Assembly (NCBI RefSeq): GCF_900747795.2
Contig: NC_041400.2
Coordinates: 46,558,200-46,622,199 of the forward strand
Length of the DNA: 64,000 nucleotides
Direction of reading: 5' to 3'
Source: Erpetoichthys calabaricus
Lineage: Eukaryota; Chordata; Cladistia; Polypteriformes; Polypteridae
The notes under the pieces: model-generated
What the model was told of the DNA's origin: nothing
The model's input: the letters and a program-made list of their open reading frames with translations, nothing else
Database searches by the model: none
Translations under genes and position numbers: made by a program
Shown here: positions 25,624 through 36,725 of the stretch, piece by piece
Position numbering within the stretch: position 1 is the first letter of the stretch
How the letters are laid out: each line of letters begins with the position of its first letter

Positions 25624-26944
25624 TGTTACGTCACTTGCTGTCCAACCATAAGCCTTACCTGGTGGTTAACCGGACACTCACTTCACTCTCTTTCGGGAAT
25701 CGAAGCTCTGAGATTTTCTTTTGTTCTTAATTAAAATTTAAAAGCAATACTTCACCGCTGCTAAGCCCCTCTAGCGCTGACGTCCAAGGTTCGATTACCG
25801 TAAGCAAGTGCAGTGAGTGTGTAATTACATTCACGGCATTCGTAGTCTGATTCACAATCTGATTGTATGGGTGGTTACCTACGAGGTAACGCTTATACTT
25901 GGCCACCAAGTCAGGTTGAAGTGATCACTCGAGTAAACGCAGCTTCACAAAAAAACAGATCCTTAACAAACTGTTATTAGTATATTTTCCCTCAATTTAA
26001 AAACGTTTTATTTTCTTCTTAATAAAAATTTAAAAGCGGTACTTCGCTGGTGCGAAGCGCGTGGATTTGACCGACTGACACATACAGACATATTCATGAG
26101 TGCAGGTACTTCAGAAAGAAAGCACCGTGTAAACCTAAAGTTTAAATTAAGTTCATAGACCTACAAAAGGTTGCCATTCATTTGAGGCAAGATTGCTTTT
26201 CTTCTGTACAACTATACGTTGCATTCTCAAGAGTGTGCTTGCACGGCTTCAGATATATATGTATATATATATGTATGTCTATATATAAATATGTAAGCTT
26301 ATAAGTACTGCCTTACTTCTCTTTAAGAAAGGAAGATGTAATGATACTTGATTTAAACGATTCCATGTCTTCCTGGGTTTGCATAGCTTATTGTCAATAT
26401 CTTTACACCTGTTTTTAACACTTATTTACTGAAACGGGCTTTCACGAAAAAAGTTAGGGCTTTGCTACAGGATACACCCTCCACAAGTTAAGCAAGTAAA
26501 AATAAAATATATATTTCTGTTTTATTTAAACCTTTTAAGTTCATATGCATAGCCCCATTTGGCTGTTTAATTTTTTTTTCTTTCTTCAGTAATATTTAAT
26601 CTCCTTAAAGAAAAAGAACATATCCATTTTACTTTTTTTGTATCTCTTTAGTAATATTTTAGTGTAAAAGAATAACCAGTATTTAAAGCTTTTATGTTAC
26701 TTTATACATTTATTTTACACAATGTTGAAAAATTAATAAGAAAGCTACATATTTTGGCAGCTGCTGCTTTCATTTTCAATGAAATGAAAAAAGCTCTCCA
26801 AGAGAAAACGTCAATGAAGAAGAAACAGTTTGCACTATCTAAAAATCAGAAACCCTCATTTATAAAAGTTTGCTGCATATGACTTAACTGAAAATAAATG
26901 AATAGTTCCTATGTGTATAATACATATTTATCTATTTTACTTAT

Positions 26945-27085
26945 GCCTTTATTCCACCAACTTACAACATCTGAGGTACAATTTGTTACATTACTTTTGT
27001 TTTTTGCAGCACAGGCAGGTGAAGTGACTTCCTCAGGGTCACACAGTGGTGTCAGTACCACGATTTGAACTGACAAGCTCCGGGT
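26945..27085 (-). mobile_element. Decayed tRNA-SINE of MIR/core-like type
   Basis: 'aggtgaagtgacttcctcag' and 'ggtcacacagtggtgtcagt' followed by 'cacgatttgaactgac' resemble the conserved core and inverted B box of old tRNA-SINEs such as MIR. No head or tail is visible. Confidence 0.4.
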
Positions 27086-27154
27086 TTACTGAAATATTAC
27101 TGAACAAACAAAAAAAACGAAAACGGGCAAATACGGCTATGCATACAGATGTCC

Positions 27155-27205
27155 ATCCATCCATTATCCAACCTGCTATATCCTAAATACAGGAGCCAAT
27201 AAGTA
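27155..27205 (-). mobile_element. 3' end fragment of the common SINE
   Basis: 'catccatccattatccaacc' and 'tgctatatcctaaatacagg' are the inverted tail of the SINE found whole at 30451-30781. Confidence 0.7.
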
Positions 27206-27209
27206 CATA

Positions 27210-27465
27210 TGTTTATATACAGTATATATATATATATATCTATATATATATATATATATATACAGTATGTGAATGTATGTATGTATATATGTATGTCTAT
27301 ATATATATATATATGTAGATACGTAAATTTGTATATGTATATATATGTTTATGTGGATGTGTATATGTAGATATGTGTATATGTAGATATGTATATATAT
27401 ATGTATATGTATATATATATGTTTATGTGTGTCTGTGTGTGTATATTATATACATAAAAGACAGC
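27210..27465. repeat. TA-rich low-complexity tract
   Basis: (TA)n with interspersed TATG/TGTATATG motifs; a shorter similar tract is at about 26250-26295. Confidence 0.85.
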
Positions 27466-27753
27466 AACACTCATAACAATGACAACACAATTACATTGAC
27501 AATCATGTTACGTTATTTTTAAAATGTTTCCTTTTTTTTTTTCATAACCTCTTTAACACACTACTTCTCCGCTGCGAAGCGCGGGTATTTTGCTATATAC
27601 AATATATTTCAACATATTTTTAAAATATAGTTTTCATTTTTGAATATTGCAATGTATTTTGAACATGTATTAACCTGACATTAACCATATCATCCAGTAG
27701 ATATCTCATTGGTGTTTGTAATATTCAGATATCTCCCTAATGAAATCACATCA

Positions 27754-28363
27754 TGACACAGAACTTTGGCCACGAGGGGGCAGCACTGAGCCCAAGCACC
27801 AGACACAACTACGCAAAGAAAGGCCCAGGTTTAAATGAACTTATTTAATTTTTACAGAAGTACCTTTGACAGGCTTCTTCTCACTCAGCATTGCAGAATA
27901 CAATCCTTTTGTTCTGATCTGTTTTCTTTCTATTCCACTCTTCCCTGGCAAGCTTTGTTCTCTTCCTCGAGACTCCAGCTACCCAGGCTATGTGGAGGGC
28001 TTCCTTTTAAATCAGACCCAAGAGTACTTCCAGTGCCCAATCCATTGTCTCCAGAAAGCACTTCCGGGTCAGACAGAACCCTTGTCATCCCAGATCACTC
28101 CATGCCTGACAGTTCCTCCTAGCAATCTCCACAGAACCCAAGAAGGCAATCCTATGGGACCACAACTCCTATGTGGGCTGCTTCCCCTTCCAGGATGTCC
28201 ATCCATGGGTATTGGGACATTAGACCCAGTGCACCCACAGCTGTAGTGCCCCTCCATGCCCACCTCTTGGCTGGATAGAGGAACTTCGCACCTTCTTTCC
28301 TGATCATTCGCTATATTGATCTCCTGGACAGGCAAAGGAGCAGAGTCCATCCTGGCTGGGACA
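27754..28363 (-). mobile_element. LTR-like fossil
   Basis: On the minus strand: TGTCCCAGCC start, a TTAAAAGG block, 'gctggagtctcgaggaagag', then a putative poly(A) region and 'ctgccccctcgtggcca'. This layout resembles the LTR family at 34756, 56997 and 61666. No internal genes are present and the ends are not firmly fixed. Confidence 0.4.
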
Positions 28364-28974
28364 AAAGTCAATCCAATAAAAGTACAAATTGTAAGCCCAG
28401 TATTTACGTAATAGCCTACAGTTTTAGCCTCAGTACAGTAACTTAAAAAAAGTGATTTAAAATAGATTTATTTAAAGAGTTTTTTAAATTCTTTCGCATT
28501 TTTGCTTTTAATATGCTGAGCTGTTGTTTTAATTGCAGCTTGTTGCTTTGCATTTTGACATATGAGATTGTGAGATATATGAGTGAATATTTTCACTAAC
28601 AAAACATTTGCTTTAGAACACTCTAATATTCTAGACTTATTTTCATGTTTAATTGTTATTCTGATAACTCCAGAAACTAATATCAAAGAGATATACATTT
28701 AACAAATTTTCTGACAAAAACTACTTGAACAAAATTTATATAAATAGATACATAAAAGTGATATAATTAAAGAGGAGTCTTAACTTTCAGAAGTACATCA
28801 ACCCCCAACAAAAGACCAGAAGAGTCCTAAATAAAGCAAAATGCTGTGTTTTATTAGGAGAAATTAATATACAGAGAAGTATTCAAAAGAAGGAAAAAGG
28901 TATACAAAGCAATAAATTCTATTGTCATACTGGGTCTACATACAGCATACACGTATTTGCCCCTCTCTGACTCC
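28364..28974. other. No recognisable feature
   Basis: AT-rich unassigned DNA inside the inserted block that splits duplicon 3. Confidence 0.45.
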
Positions 28975-29774
28975 TACACTGAAAAAAGTATAACTTCCAT
29001 TCAACTTAAAATAATTAAGGTAATGATTCACACTTAATATTCGGAATATTCAATCTGAACCAATATAATTCTTTTTATCTTATTGAACCCACAATTTTTA
29101 AGTTGAGGCAAAACATTTAGAGTGATTGGATGCAATTCACTTGTTTTATACTGAAGTAAATCTATTTTTTAAGTTGTTACAATGTAAAATGGTTTATTGG
29201 TTGTAACCTGTTTTATGCAATATTATGAACATAACACATTCCAATGCTGTACTTTTTACATTTATTTAAAAATCTAGTGCAATTACACAAGCATTTTGCA
29301 GTGTAAATCTTAAATATACAACAAAAAATTATTAAACGTTTCTACAGCTTTCTTGAAAGTATGTTTTATTACGAGTTCTTATACTTAAAATTAACAGTTG
29401 AGAAACAGGGTTACTTAGAAGAAATCCTCCTTTATAAAAGTCTGCTGCTGAAAATGACCAGACCTTTATAGCCACGTCCACTCCACTTGGGAAAGTGTTC
29501 TTCTTTTTTGACAGTTGGAAAGTTCGACCGGAAGAATATACAAACAGCCACTCACACACAGCACACGAACAACCTAAAATATTAGGTTAACTGAAATAGG
29601 ATTTTTATGTTTATTACCCCCATCATGACTTACTTTGGTACAAATTTTTTTACTTTGATTGAGATCTGAAACCAAATATTACAAGCTACAACACTAAATG
29701 ACTAATCTTAAGTTGCATGAAAGAGAAAATTTACGTTGAATGAGCAACATCAATGTTATACTTTTTACAATGTA
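28975..29774. mobile_element. Non-autonomous DNA transposon (MITE-like), about 0.8 kb
   Basis: Left end TACACTGAAAAAAGTATAAC; right end on the minus strand TACATTGTAAAAAGTATAAC: an inverted repeat of 20 bp with two mismatches and TA at both outer edges. Internal 'aacttaaaata' and 'aacctaaaatattaggttaa' stretches are typical of fish MITEs of this appearance. No transposase; superfamily unknown. Confidence 0.55.
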
Positions 29775-30139
29775 TGCTTCCAGTCCACCATTTAGTCAAT
29801 TTACAGTCCTTCTTATCTACCAAGACATTTGTCCAAACCAGTGACCTCCTTCATCTTCAATGTATTGGGTTCCTACCTGACTTTGTGGATGATCTTAACA
29901 GAATGACTTGGGAGACTTTGCTGTGTCACTGAACTTCTCTAAAGATGCACTTTCAGGGTCAGATTCAACCCTGGAGATTACCAGGCAGCCCCAAATATCA
30001 CTGCAGACTTGCAAAATCATTTTCCCTAAAAGGTACAGGCATCAACACAGGAGCCCAACTAGCATCAGTTGCAGCCTCTGCAGCCCACTCCTGTCAACTA
30101 CTGATATGTGTAAATTGCAAGATATTACTTTTTTTTTCT
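29775..30139. other. No recognisable feature
   Basis: Unassigned DNA up to the point where homology with duplicon 2 resumes. Confidence 0.4.
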
Positions 30140-30436
30140 TCCATACATCCACACTCACAAAATGCTCCTTAATTGACTCACTTTCTTCAGCTTATTTCAA
30201 CAGAGGATGTAGAGGCCCTATAGAGAAGTAGCCATGCCAGTGGCATCATGGGTTGCCAGTCCATCACAGTGCACACTCACACATACACACTACTTCATTC
30301 ACTCATATATGGCCGACTCATAGATGGCAATTGGGATGTGGCAGGAAACCCACAAGAGAAGCAGTTAGGATGGACAAACTTCAACAATGACAAGACCAGA
30401 CCGTGAGCTGTGAGGCAGCAACATTGCAAAACATTG
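30140..30436 (-). mobile_element. Old SINE relic downstream of gene 3, target of a younger SINE
   Basis: It carries 'gggttgccagtccatcacag' and 'gctgtgaggcagcaacattg' like the relic at 16080-16368. The younger SINE at 30451 interrupts its head end; a remnant continues at 30782-30800. Confidence 0.65.
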
Positions 30437-30450
30437 CACCACCATTCCAT

Positions 30451-30781
30451 CCATCCATTATCCAACCCACTATATCCTAACTATTGGGTCATGGGGGTCT
30501 GCTGGAGCCAATCCCAGCCAACATAGAATCCTGGGCAGGGCGCCAGCCCACCGCAGGGCACACACACACACACACACCAAGCACACACTAGGGACAATTT
30601 AGAATCACCAATGCACCTAACCTGCATGTCTTTGGACTGTGGGAGGAAACCGGAGCACCCGGAGGAAACTCACGCAGACACAGGGAGAACATGCAAACTC
30701 CATGCAGGGATGGCGCGGCAGGTGAACCCGGGTCTCCTAACTGCGAGGCAGCAGCGCTACCCACTGCACCACCGTGCCGCC
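30451..30781 (-). mobile_element. Young full-length SINE with 14-bp target duplication
   Basis: Minus-oriented copy, tail 'ccatccattatccaaccc' on the left and head 'caccgtgccgccc' on the right. Perfect target duplication CACCACCATTCCAT at 30437-30450 and 30782-30795. It is nested in the older SINE relic beside gene 3 and absent from the matching site beside gene 2, so it postdates the duplication. Confidence 0.95.
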
Positions 30782-31149
30782 CACCACCATTCCATGCATT
30801 TAAAAAACACTTTGTTAAAAAAGCCAAATGCTTTAGTGTAACATTCAGCAGGTGGCACACTTAAATGTTTTATTATAAGAAAGAAAAAGATGGAGCATAA
30901 AGCTGAGATACATCAAACCACAAAATAAATTAAACCTTGTAGCCATGAAACACGCAGTATTGTAGCTCATGTTGCTTTGTAAGTCACGGCTCAGAAACTC
31001 AGCACTCCTCTCTTAGACAAAACTATCACACAGGTGCTACAACACATTATCTCCATTAATGTGAAGGATACCTGCAGGCAAAGGAGAGCCTCAATTTTGT
31101 TTTTCAGAGAAATTAAACACAACACATAGTTTGTAGACATTTACATGTT

Positions 31150-31155
31150 TTTATT
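31150..31155 (-). promoter_or_regulatory. Distal polyadenylation signal, gene 3
   Basis: TTTATT on + gives AATAAA on the gene strand, at the position aligned with the distal signals of genes 1 and 2. Confidence 0.55.
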
Positions 31156-31649
31156 AAGACAAAAGTCAATAAAAATGCACTTTACAAACATCAGTAAAAC
31201 TACATTCATAAATACAATTAATCAAATGTACAGTGCTCACTTGTCTAAACTAGTGAAACAACAAATTTGACATTTAGTCAAAGATTTTGGTGTATTGATA
31301 AAACCAATACAGTAGATTTGCACAATGATGTGCTACACCTCTGACCAGTTGATCAGGTTTCAGTTTTATCTCTTTCACTAGAAATATAAAAGCTTCAGAG
31401 TCACTTTAAAGTGCTTTATATCATTAAAGAAAATTCTGGTAATACAGAATACAAATACAATTGATCACCATGATAACATTTCACTTATGTTATCCCCAGC
31501 AGTGCTTGTCTCCATTTTATATTTCACAATCATTATTATTTGAGTTTGCATTAGAAGCAATAGACATTAGAAAATCCTTCACAATGGATCCACACAGGCC
31601 AGCTATATGTTAACATGTTACAATTCCAGCACAGCATTAACAATGAAGT

Positions 31650-31686
31650 TATAAATAAATACTTATATACAAGTTCATAAATAAGC
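31650..31686 (-). promoter_or_regulatory. AU-rich element in 3' UTR, gene 3
   Basis: On the gene strand 'cttatttatgaacttgtata' and 'agtatttatttataac' carry several ATTTA motifs 30-65 bp after the stop. Confidence 0.6.
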
Positions 31687-31715
31687 ACTCTCAGCAGAAC
31701 ATTATGATCATCTTC

Positions 31716-32596
31716 TTACTGGCTCACTCTTTTCACTCTTGACTTTGACTGGGAGCTGAAATAAACAAAAAAACAAAGCACGGTTATTTTTAAGAGTCAT
31801 TTTGTCACTCTGGACACTGCTTCCCAATAAAAGAAGCCAGAAACTGCTAATTGCTTTATTTAGGTGTTAGGACTAAACTGGTTTCCTATGCACTTAATAA
31901 TTATAAGGCCACTACTAACAGATGTCTTTGTGTCCTATTAGGACATTTAGCACCCTCCATTAAATGAAAGAATTTATTATCTTAAAAGCAGTAATTACCT
32001 TTCCAAGATTTTCTTGATGATTAACTTTACCCAGGGGGCAGTTGGCTCCAAGCAGATTTTCTCTCCAGTTTTCAGACTTGCACTAAGAAGAAACACAAAG
32101 ACATCTTAATAAACAAAACTCTGTTGCACTTTAGAAAAAGTCTGACATTCCAACACATGAAAGAGTTTATACTTGTGAGAAATAAAACATTAGGAGGACA
32201 AATGCCTTTTCTTATAGTAACACATGCTGGCTGTTGCTATTTTTTAAATTACCCATATTGTTTTAATTACATAAAAACAGGCAGAAGTTGAATGAAATTG
32301 ATACTCACATAACTTCTGCGTCTTTGCAGTGTGGCCCACTGGGAAAGAGCTCAACATTAAGAAGCCGTTTGGGATGAAAGAAACGAGACTCCTTTTTAAT
32401 GCATTGGCAGCGCAGCTCAAAGCCTGCAGGCACACAAGAGAAAGAAGAGTTAATAACATACAACATAAAGCAAACATACATCATTCCTGTAAATTCTCCA
32501 GCTCTTAAATAATAATTCTTATAAAAACTCACCTTCAGAGAGAACAGTCAGAGCCAGGAGAAAGACAGCCACGGTGACTGGGATTCTGCAGTTCAT
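31716..32596 (-). CDS. cxcl8: ELR-positive CXC chemokine, CXCL8-like, gene 3 (basic C-terminal tail)
   Basis: Exons on the minus strand: 32596-32533, 32423-32309, 32082-31999 and 31755-31716, all GT-AG, giving 100 residues. Signal peptide as in gene 2. ELR-CQC and all four cysteines are kept. Changes from gene 1: RFFHPK for RFIHPK, ASLK for ATLK, and VKLIIKKIL for VKIIIKKIL. The last exon codes SSQSKSRVKRVSQ, a basic tail (two Lys and two Arg) that neither paralogue has. Basic C-terminal helices and tails bind heparan sulphate in this family, so the tail may alter tissue retention; that is inference. Promoter blocks match the other copies. It lies in direct tandem with gene 2 and is probably an active secreted chemokine. 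Confidence 0.92.
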
Positions 32597-32704
32597 CTTT
32601 CTAAGTTAAGTACTTCTTATTCTTTGTGGCACGTTTTAAGTGAGTGTCTTCCTTTAGCAGGAGTTGCTCGGTTTTGCTTCTGACTCTCACTTCTGAGCCT
32701 GTGC

Positions 32705-32711
32705 TTTTATA
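32705..32711 (-). promoter_or_regulatory. TATA box, gene 3
   Basis: TTTTATA on + (TATAAAA on the gene strand) in the GAGGGCTATAAAAGCACAGG block shared by all copies. Confidence 0.75.
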
Positions 32712-32751
32712 GCCCTCAGGGAGGAAGCAGCATGTCATCCATAGTGGAAGT

Positions 32752-32773
32752 GGAGTTTTGGAGATTACGCAAT
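32752..32773 (-). promoter_or_regulatory. C/EBP site with adjacent kappaB-like site, gene 3
   Basis: ATTACGCAAT (32764-32773) is intact. The neighbouring block reads GGAGTTTTGG, one base away from that of gene 2. Confidence 0.55.
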
Positions 32774-33234
32774 CGGCTGAAGCTGGATATGTTTGTGTGT
32801 GCGTGTGCAAGTGTGATATTCACATTACAGATGAGCTCTCATTTATAAAAGTCTGATGTAATTATAAACACCGTTTTGGATGATTGTAACATATATATCA
32901 GTATTCAATCATATCTAAAATTTTGTTTTGGTTTCTTGACATATTTAACTTAGACCCAGGTGTAATTCAGTAATGTTTGAATATTTATACTAAAGATGTA
33001 CCCTGCTTTGGTTTAATATATAATACAGAAATTAGTTTTAAACATTTCTGTGATCAACATTTTATCAAATAGAGACAAAAGTTAAAATCATATTAAAAGA
33101 ATATTAACAGGGAATTAATGTTGTATGGTATACAGCATCCTAATCACCTTGACATTTTGAACAGATAATTAATCTGACAACATATCTTTAGACAGTTAAA
33201 AGTAAATGATCTCAAATTAACCTGCAGACACATT

Positions 33235-34431
33235 TAATAGAATAGAATAGAACATATCTGTCTAGCCATCTTCTAAAGCAGCTTATCCTGAACAGAATCA
33301 TAGGGAAGCTAGAGCCTATCCCAGTAAGCACAAGGTGCTAGGCATGAATTATTGGACAGAGCACGATAGCATTAAATGATAATAGAATAGAATAGAATAG
33401 AATCCAGTAGAATAGAATATATTGTGTGGAAGCTGGAGCCTATCCCAGCAAGCACAGAGTAGAACAGCAATTTCTGGACAGGGTGGCATTGCATCACTGT
33501 AATATAATATAATATAATATAATATAATATAATATAATATAATATAATATAATATAATATAATATAATATAATATAATAGATATATTATATTATATTATA
33601 TCTAGCCATCTTCCAAAGCAGCTTATCCTGAACAGAATCATAGGGAAGCTAGAGCCTATCCCAGTAACCACAAGGTGCTAGGCAAAAACAATTATTTGTC
33701 AGAGCAGGATAGCATTAAAGGATAATATAATATAATATAATATAATATAATATAATATAATATAATATAATATAATATAATATAATATAATGGTGTATGA
33801 TATGATAGGCAGCACGGTGGCGCAGTGGGTAGCGCTGCTGCCTCGCAGTTGGGAGATCTGGGGACCTGGGTTCACTTCCCGGGTCCTCCCTGCGTGGAGT
33901 TTGCATGTTCTCCCCGTGTCTGCGTGGGTTTCCTCCGGGCGCTCCGGTTTCCTCCCACAGTCCAAAGACATGCAGGTTAGGTGGATTGGTGATTCTAAAT
34001 TGGCCCTAGTGTGTGCTTGGTGTGTGGGTGTGTTTGTGTGTGTCCTGCGGTGGGTTGGCACCCTGCCCAGGATTGGTTCCCTGCCTTGTGCCCTGTGTTG
34101 GCTGGGATTGGCTCCAGCAGACCCCCGTGACCCTGTGTTCGGATTCAGTGGTTTGGAAAATGGATGGATAATATAATATAATATAATATAATATAATATA
34201 ATATAATATAATATAATATAATATATCTATCTAGCCATCTTCCAAAGCAGCTTATCCTGAACAGAATCATAGGGAAGCTAGAGCCTATCCCAGTAACCAC
34301 AAGGTGCTAGGCAAAAACAATTATTTGTCAGAGCAGGATAGCATTAAAGGATAATATAATATAATATAATATAATATAATATAATATAATATAATATAAT
34401 ATAATATAATATAATAGTGTATGATATGATA
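33235..34431. repeat. Tandem array of SINE-derived fragment plus (AATAT)n
   Basis: A unit 'tagccatcttccaaagcagc', 'ttatcctgaacagaatcata', 'gggaagctagagcctatccc', then '(AATAT)n', recurs at 33261 (diverged, with GAATA repeats), 33601 and 34230. The last two are 629 bp apart and nearly identical, each followed by a SINE, so the SINE-bearing unit itself has been duplicated. A partial unit lies at about 33425-33500. Confidence 0.85.
33808..34170 (+). mobile_element. tRNA-derived SINE inside (AATAT)n
   Basis: Full copy from GGCAGCACGGTGGCGCAGTG to GGAAAATGGATGG, with (AATAT)n on both sides. It carries the same 'gtgtatgatatgata' lead as the copy at 34432, showing that both come from one duplicated segment. 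Confidence 0.93.
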
Positions 34432-34755
34432 GGCAGCACGGTGGCACAGTGGTAGCGCTGCTGCCTCGCAGTTAGGAGACCCGGGTTCGCTTCCCGGGTC
34501 TTCCCTGTGTGGAGTTTGCATGTTCTCCCTGTGTCTGCGTGGGTTTCCTCCAGGCACTCCGGTTTCCTCCCACAGTCCAAAGACATACAGGTTAGGTGGA
34601 TTGGCAATTCTAAATTGGCCCTGGTGTGTTTGTGTGTGTCTTGCGGTGGGTTGGCACCCTGCCCGGGGATTGGTTCCTACCTTGTGCCCTGTGTTGGCTG
34701 GGATTGGCTCCAGCAGACCCCTGTGTTCGGATTCAGCAGGTTGAAAAATGGATGG
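34432..34755 (+). mobile_element. tRNA-derived SINE, second copy of the duplicated unit
   Basis: GGCAGCACGGTGGCACAGTG head, B box GGGTTCGCTTCCCGG, tail TTGAAAAATGGATGG. Slightly shorter than the copy at 33808. An LTR begins directly at its 3' end (34756). Confidence 0.93.
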
Positions 34756-35287
34756 TGTGATATTTGCCCGGAGACCACATCTTTATACAACTTCTTGTTT
34801 ATTTGTCTTCCCACAACACAACTCACAGTCCCGCACAACAACACAGTGCCTCTAGCCCCAGTCTCCCTTCTCCTGGGCCTTCTCAATCCTTGTCCCTGGG
34901 CCACCTGTCCTCTCTCTCCAGGAGCTTCATCCTGCTCCTGCTCACGACTCCAGCTCCTTGATTGGAGGGAGGCGGCCCCTCTTATTCCCACCCGGATGAG
35001 CTCCAGCTGCTCTACCTGACGTCACGTCCTGGTGTGGCGGAAGCATCAGGAGAGCACCTGGAAGCACTCCGGGTGACCCTGGAAGGATCATCCTCCATGG
35101 ATGTGGCAGAATTAAATAAGTCCCGGGCTCCATGAGGCTCGGGACGCCCCCTGGCGGTGGATACAGGCCTCCACAGACTTGAGCCTCCCTGCTCCCCTTC
35201 CGTGGCCCTCCTCTGCTCCAGGGCGGTTGCCCCCTCGTGGCCCGGAGGATAAAAACGCCACGACCCAGTCCTTCCAGGCATCCCGGA
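34756..35287 (-). mobile_element. Solo LTR fossil, same family as 56997 and 61666
   Basis: On the minus strand it shares with those copies the CCGCCAGGGGGCG block, the TATA-like AATAAGAGGGGCCGCC block, GCTGGAGTCG, and a poly(A) region with AATAAA, ending ATATCACA. It looks incomplete at its start. No internal genes are present; 4-bp target duplications of its relatives suggest a Gypsy-like LTR element. Confidence 0.7.
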
Positions 35288-35304
35288 AATTAAATAAAAA
35301 TAAA

Positions 35305-35640
35305 ATATGAATTACTATAATACTTTACTATCAGGCGACCTTCTTCCATTCATCTATCCATCGATCAGCTTTAAACCATCTTCCCACTACTGCTGCAAGA
35401 ATCATCGCAAGAATTGTCAAATTACACCTGGAAAACTCTTCAAATGTTTCCATGGCATCCACTTAAGGTTAGAGTTGATTCGAAATTCTTTCTTTTGCCT
35501 TATAAAGTCTTGAACAGCTTAGCTTCGCTTTTAACTGATAGAGTTTATTATTTACTGATAACTGTATCAGTCTTTATGATGTCTTTTTCATTCTTATTCT
35601 CTTCTCACCCTCTTCACTGATCCTGGTACAGAGCTTGAGT
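35305..35640 (-). repeat. Far upstream end of duplicon 3
   Basis: Matches 21650-22010 in the same order. Marks the right-hand limit of detectable homology for the third unit. Confidence 0.65.
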
Positions 35641-36204
35641 TTGTACTGATAGTCCATGCATCAGACTTTCACCTTATTTCAGCAATATCATGAATACTTT
35701 ATTATATTAAACAAAATCCATTACTGAATTAATGTATTTAATGTACATATATATTGATATTTCTTTCCTAAACATATTTAATTCATATCAGTAACAAACA
35801 CACACCCACACTCACCCATACTGGGCTAATTAATAGTCTCCATTTAACCTGAACAACACATTTAAATATAACATTTTAGAAATGGGGATCTGTTCATAAC
35901 TAGTGGGGCAAGAAGTTTAATATTGTTCAGCATAGGAGTCAGAGTAAAATACCAATAGTGGTTTGTGTGCTAACTATAAAGCTGTTTTCAGTAGCAGAAC
36001 AAAACCAAAAGGGGTTGGCATGTCCCAAGATAATCATAGCCATGGAGCCAGTTATTCTTGGGGCACACATACAGTACACTGTAAGGAAAGTGGGGCACGA
36101 CAGAAAATATGCTAGGAATCAGGGATGCTGGTTAAATTGTACCTGGATTCCTGCTATGCAGTATAATGGAAAAGCTACCTAGATTGGCCTAATGCATAAA
36201 TCCA
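35641..36204. other. No recognisable feature
   Basis: Unassigned AT-rich DNA; no continuation into a fourth chemokine unit was seen. Confidence 0.45.
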
Positions 36205-36725
36205 TCCATCCATCCATCCTCTTCCGCTTATCCGAGATTAGGTTGTGGGGGCAGCAGCTTGAGCAGAGATGCCCAGACTTCCCTCTCCCTGGCCACTTCT
36301 TCTAGCTCTTCGCTTGAATCCTGAGGCATTCCCAGGCCAGCCGAGAGACGTAGTCCCTCCAGCGTTTTCCTGGGTCTTCCTCTCGGTTAGACGTGCCCGG
36401 AACACCTCACCAGGGAGGCATCCTGATCAGATGCCCGAGCCACCTCATCTGACTCATCTCGATGCGGAAGAGCAGTGGCTCTACTCTGAGTCCCTCCCGG
36501 ATGACTGAGCTTCTCACCTTATCTTTAAGGGAAAGCCCAGACACCCTGCAGAGGAAACTCATTTCAGCCGCTTGTATTCGCAATCTCGTTCTTTCGGTCA
36601 ATACCCATAGCTTATGACCATAGGTCATGCAAAAATAAGACTTGGAATTCAGAGTAGCATCTGCCAGGAAGAGTTCTACTTGGATAACCATAGGAGTTTC
36701 CAGAGACATTCTTCGTCCTGAAGAA
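36205..36725 (-). mobile_element. Non-LTR retrotransposon 3' fragment (RTE/Rex3-like)
   Basis: Minus frame codes YGHKLWVLTERTRLRIQAAE, MSFLCRVSGLSLKDKVRSSV and IEMSQMRWLGHLIRMPPW, the C-terminal part after the RT domain of common fish LINEs. It is 5'-truncated. (CATC)n at its left end is the 3' tail. The exact clade is from memory. Confidence 0.65.

Larger units (their letters stand above)
24513..27595 (+). mobile_element. Helitron-like repeat region (composite)
   Basis: Begins TCTATACATATTAATAAAAG with a GACT-rich lead ('actgactgactgactgactg') and ends with 'cgctgcgaagcgcgggtatt' and 'ttgctat', a hairpin-type end, though CTAT rather than CTRR. Similar hairpin ends occur inside at about 25740-25780 and 26040-26065, so several related elements may be joined. 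It holds a tandem repeat (24823-25623), a decayed SINE and TA-rich DNA. No Rep/helicase gene is present. Family call is tentative. Confidence 0.45.
30140..33225 (-). repeat. Chemokine duplicon, copy 3 (main part)
   Basis: Homology with unit 2 resumes at 30140 ('catacatccacactcacaaa' against 16060), runs through the old SINE relic, the 3' flank, gene 3 and its upstream DNA to about 33225 ('aatctgacaacatatcttta' against 18668), and continues at 35305-35640 beyond the AATAT/SINE/LTR block. Confidence 0.8.

Noticed and set aside
27835-28371. 126-codon and 100-codon frames around an AATAAAT-like block
   Set aside because: The region has LTR-like layout, and the frames show no domain.
35640-36204. 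A fourth chemokine unit
   Set aside because: Homology with the duplicon ends near 35640; no ELR-CXC exon was found to the right of gene 3 or elsewhere in the window.
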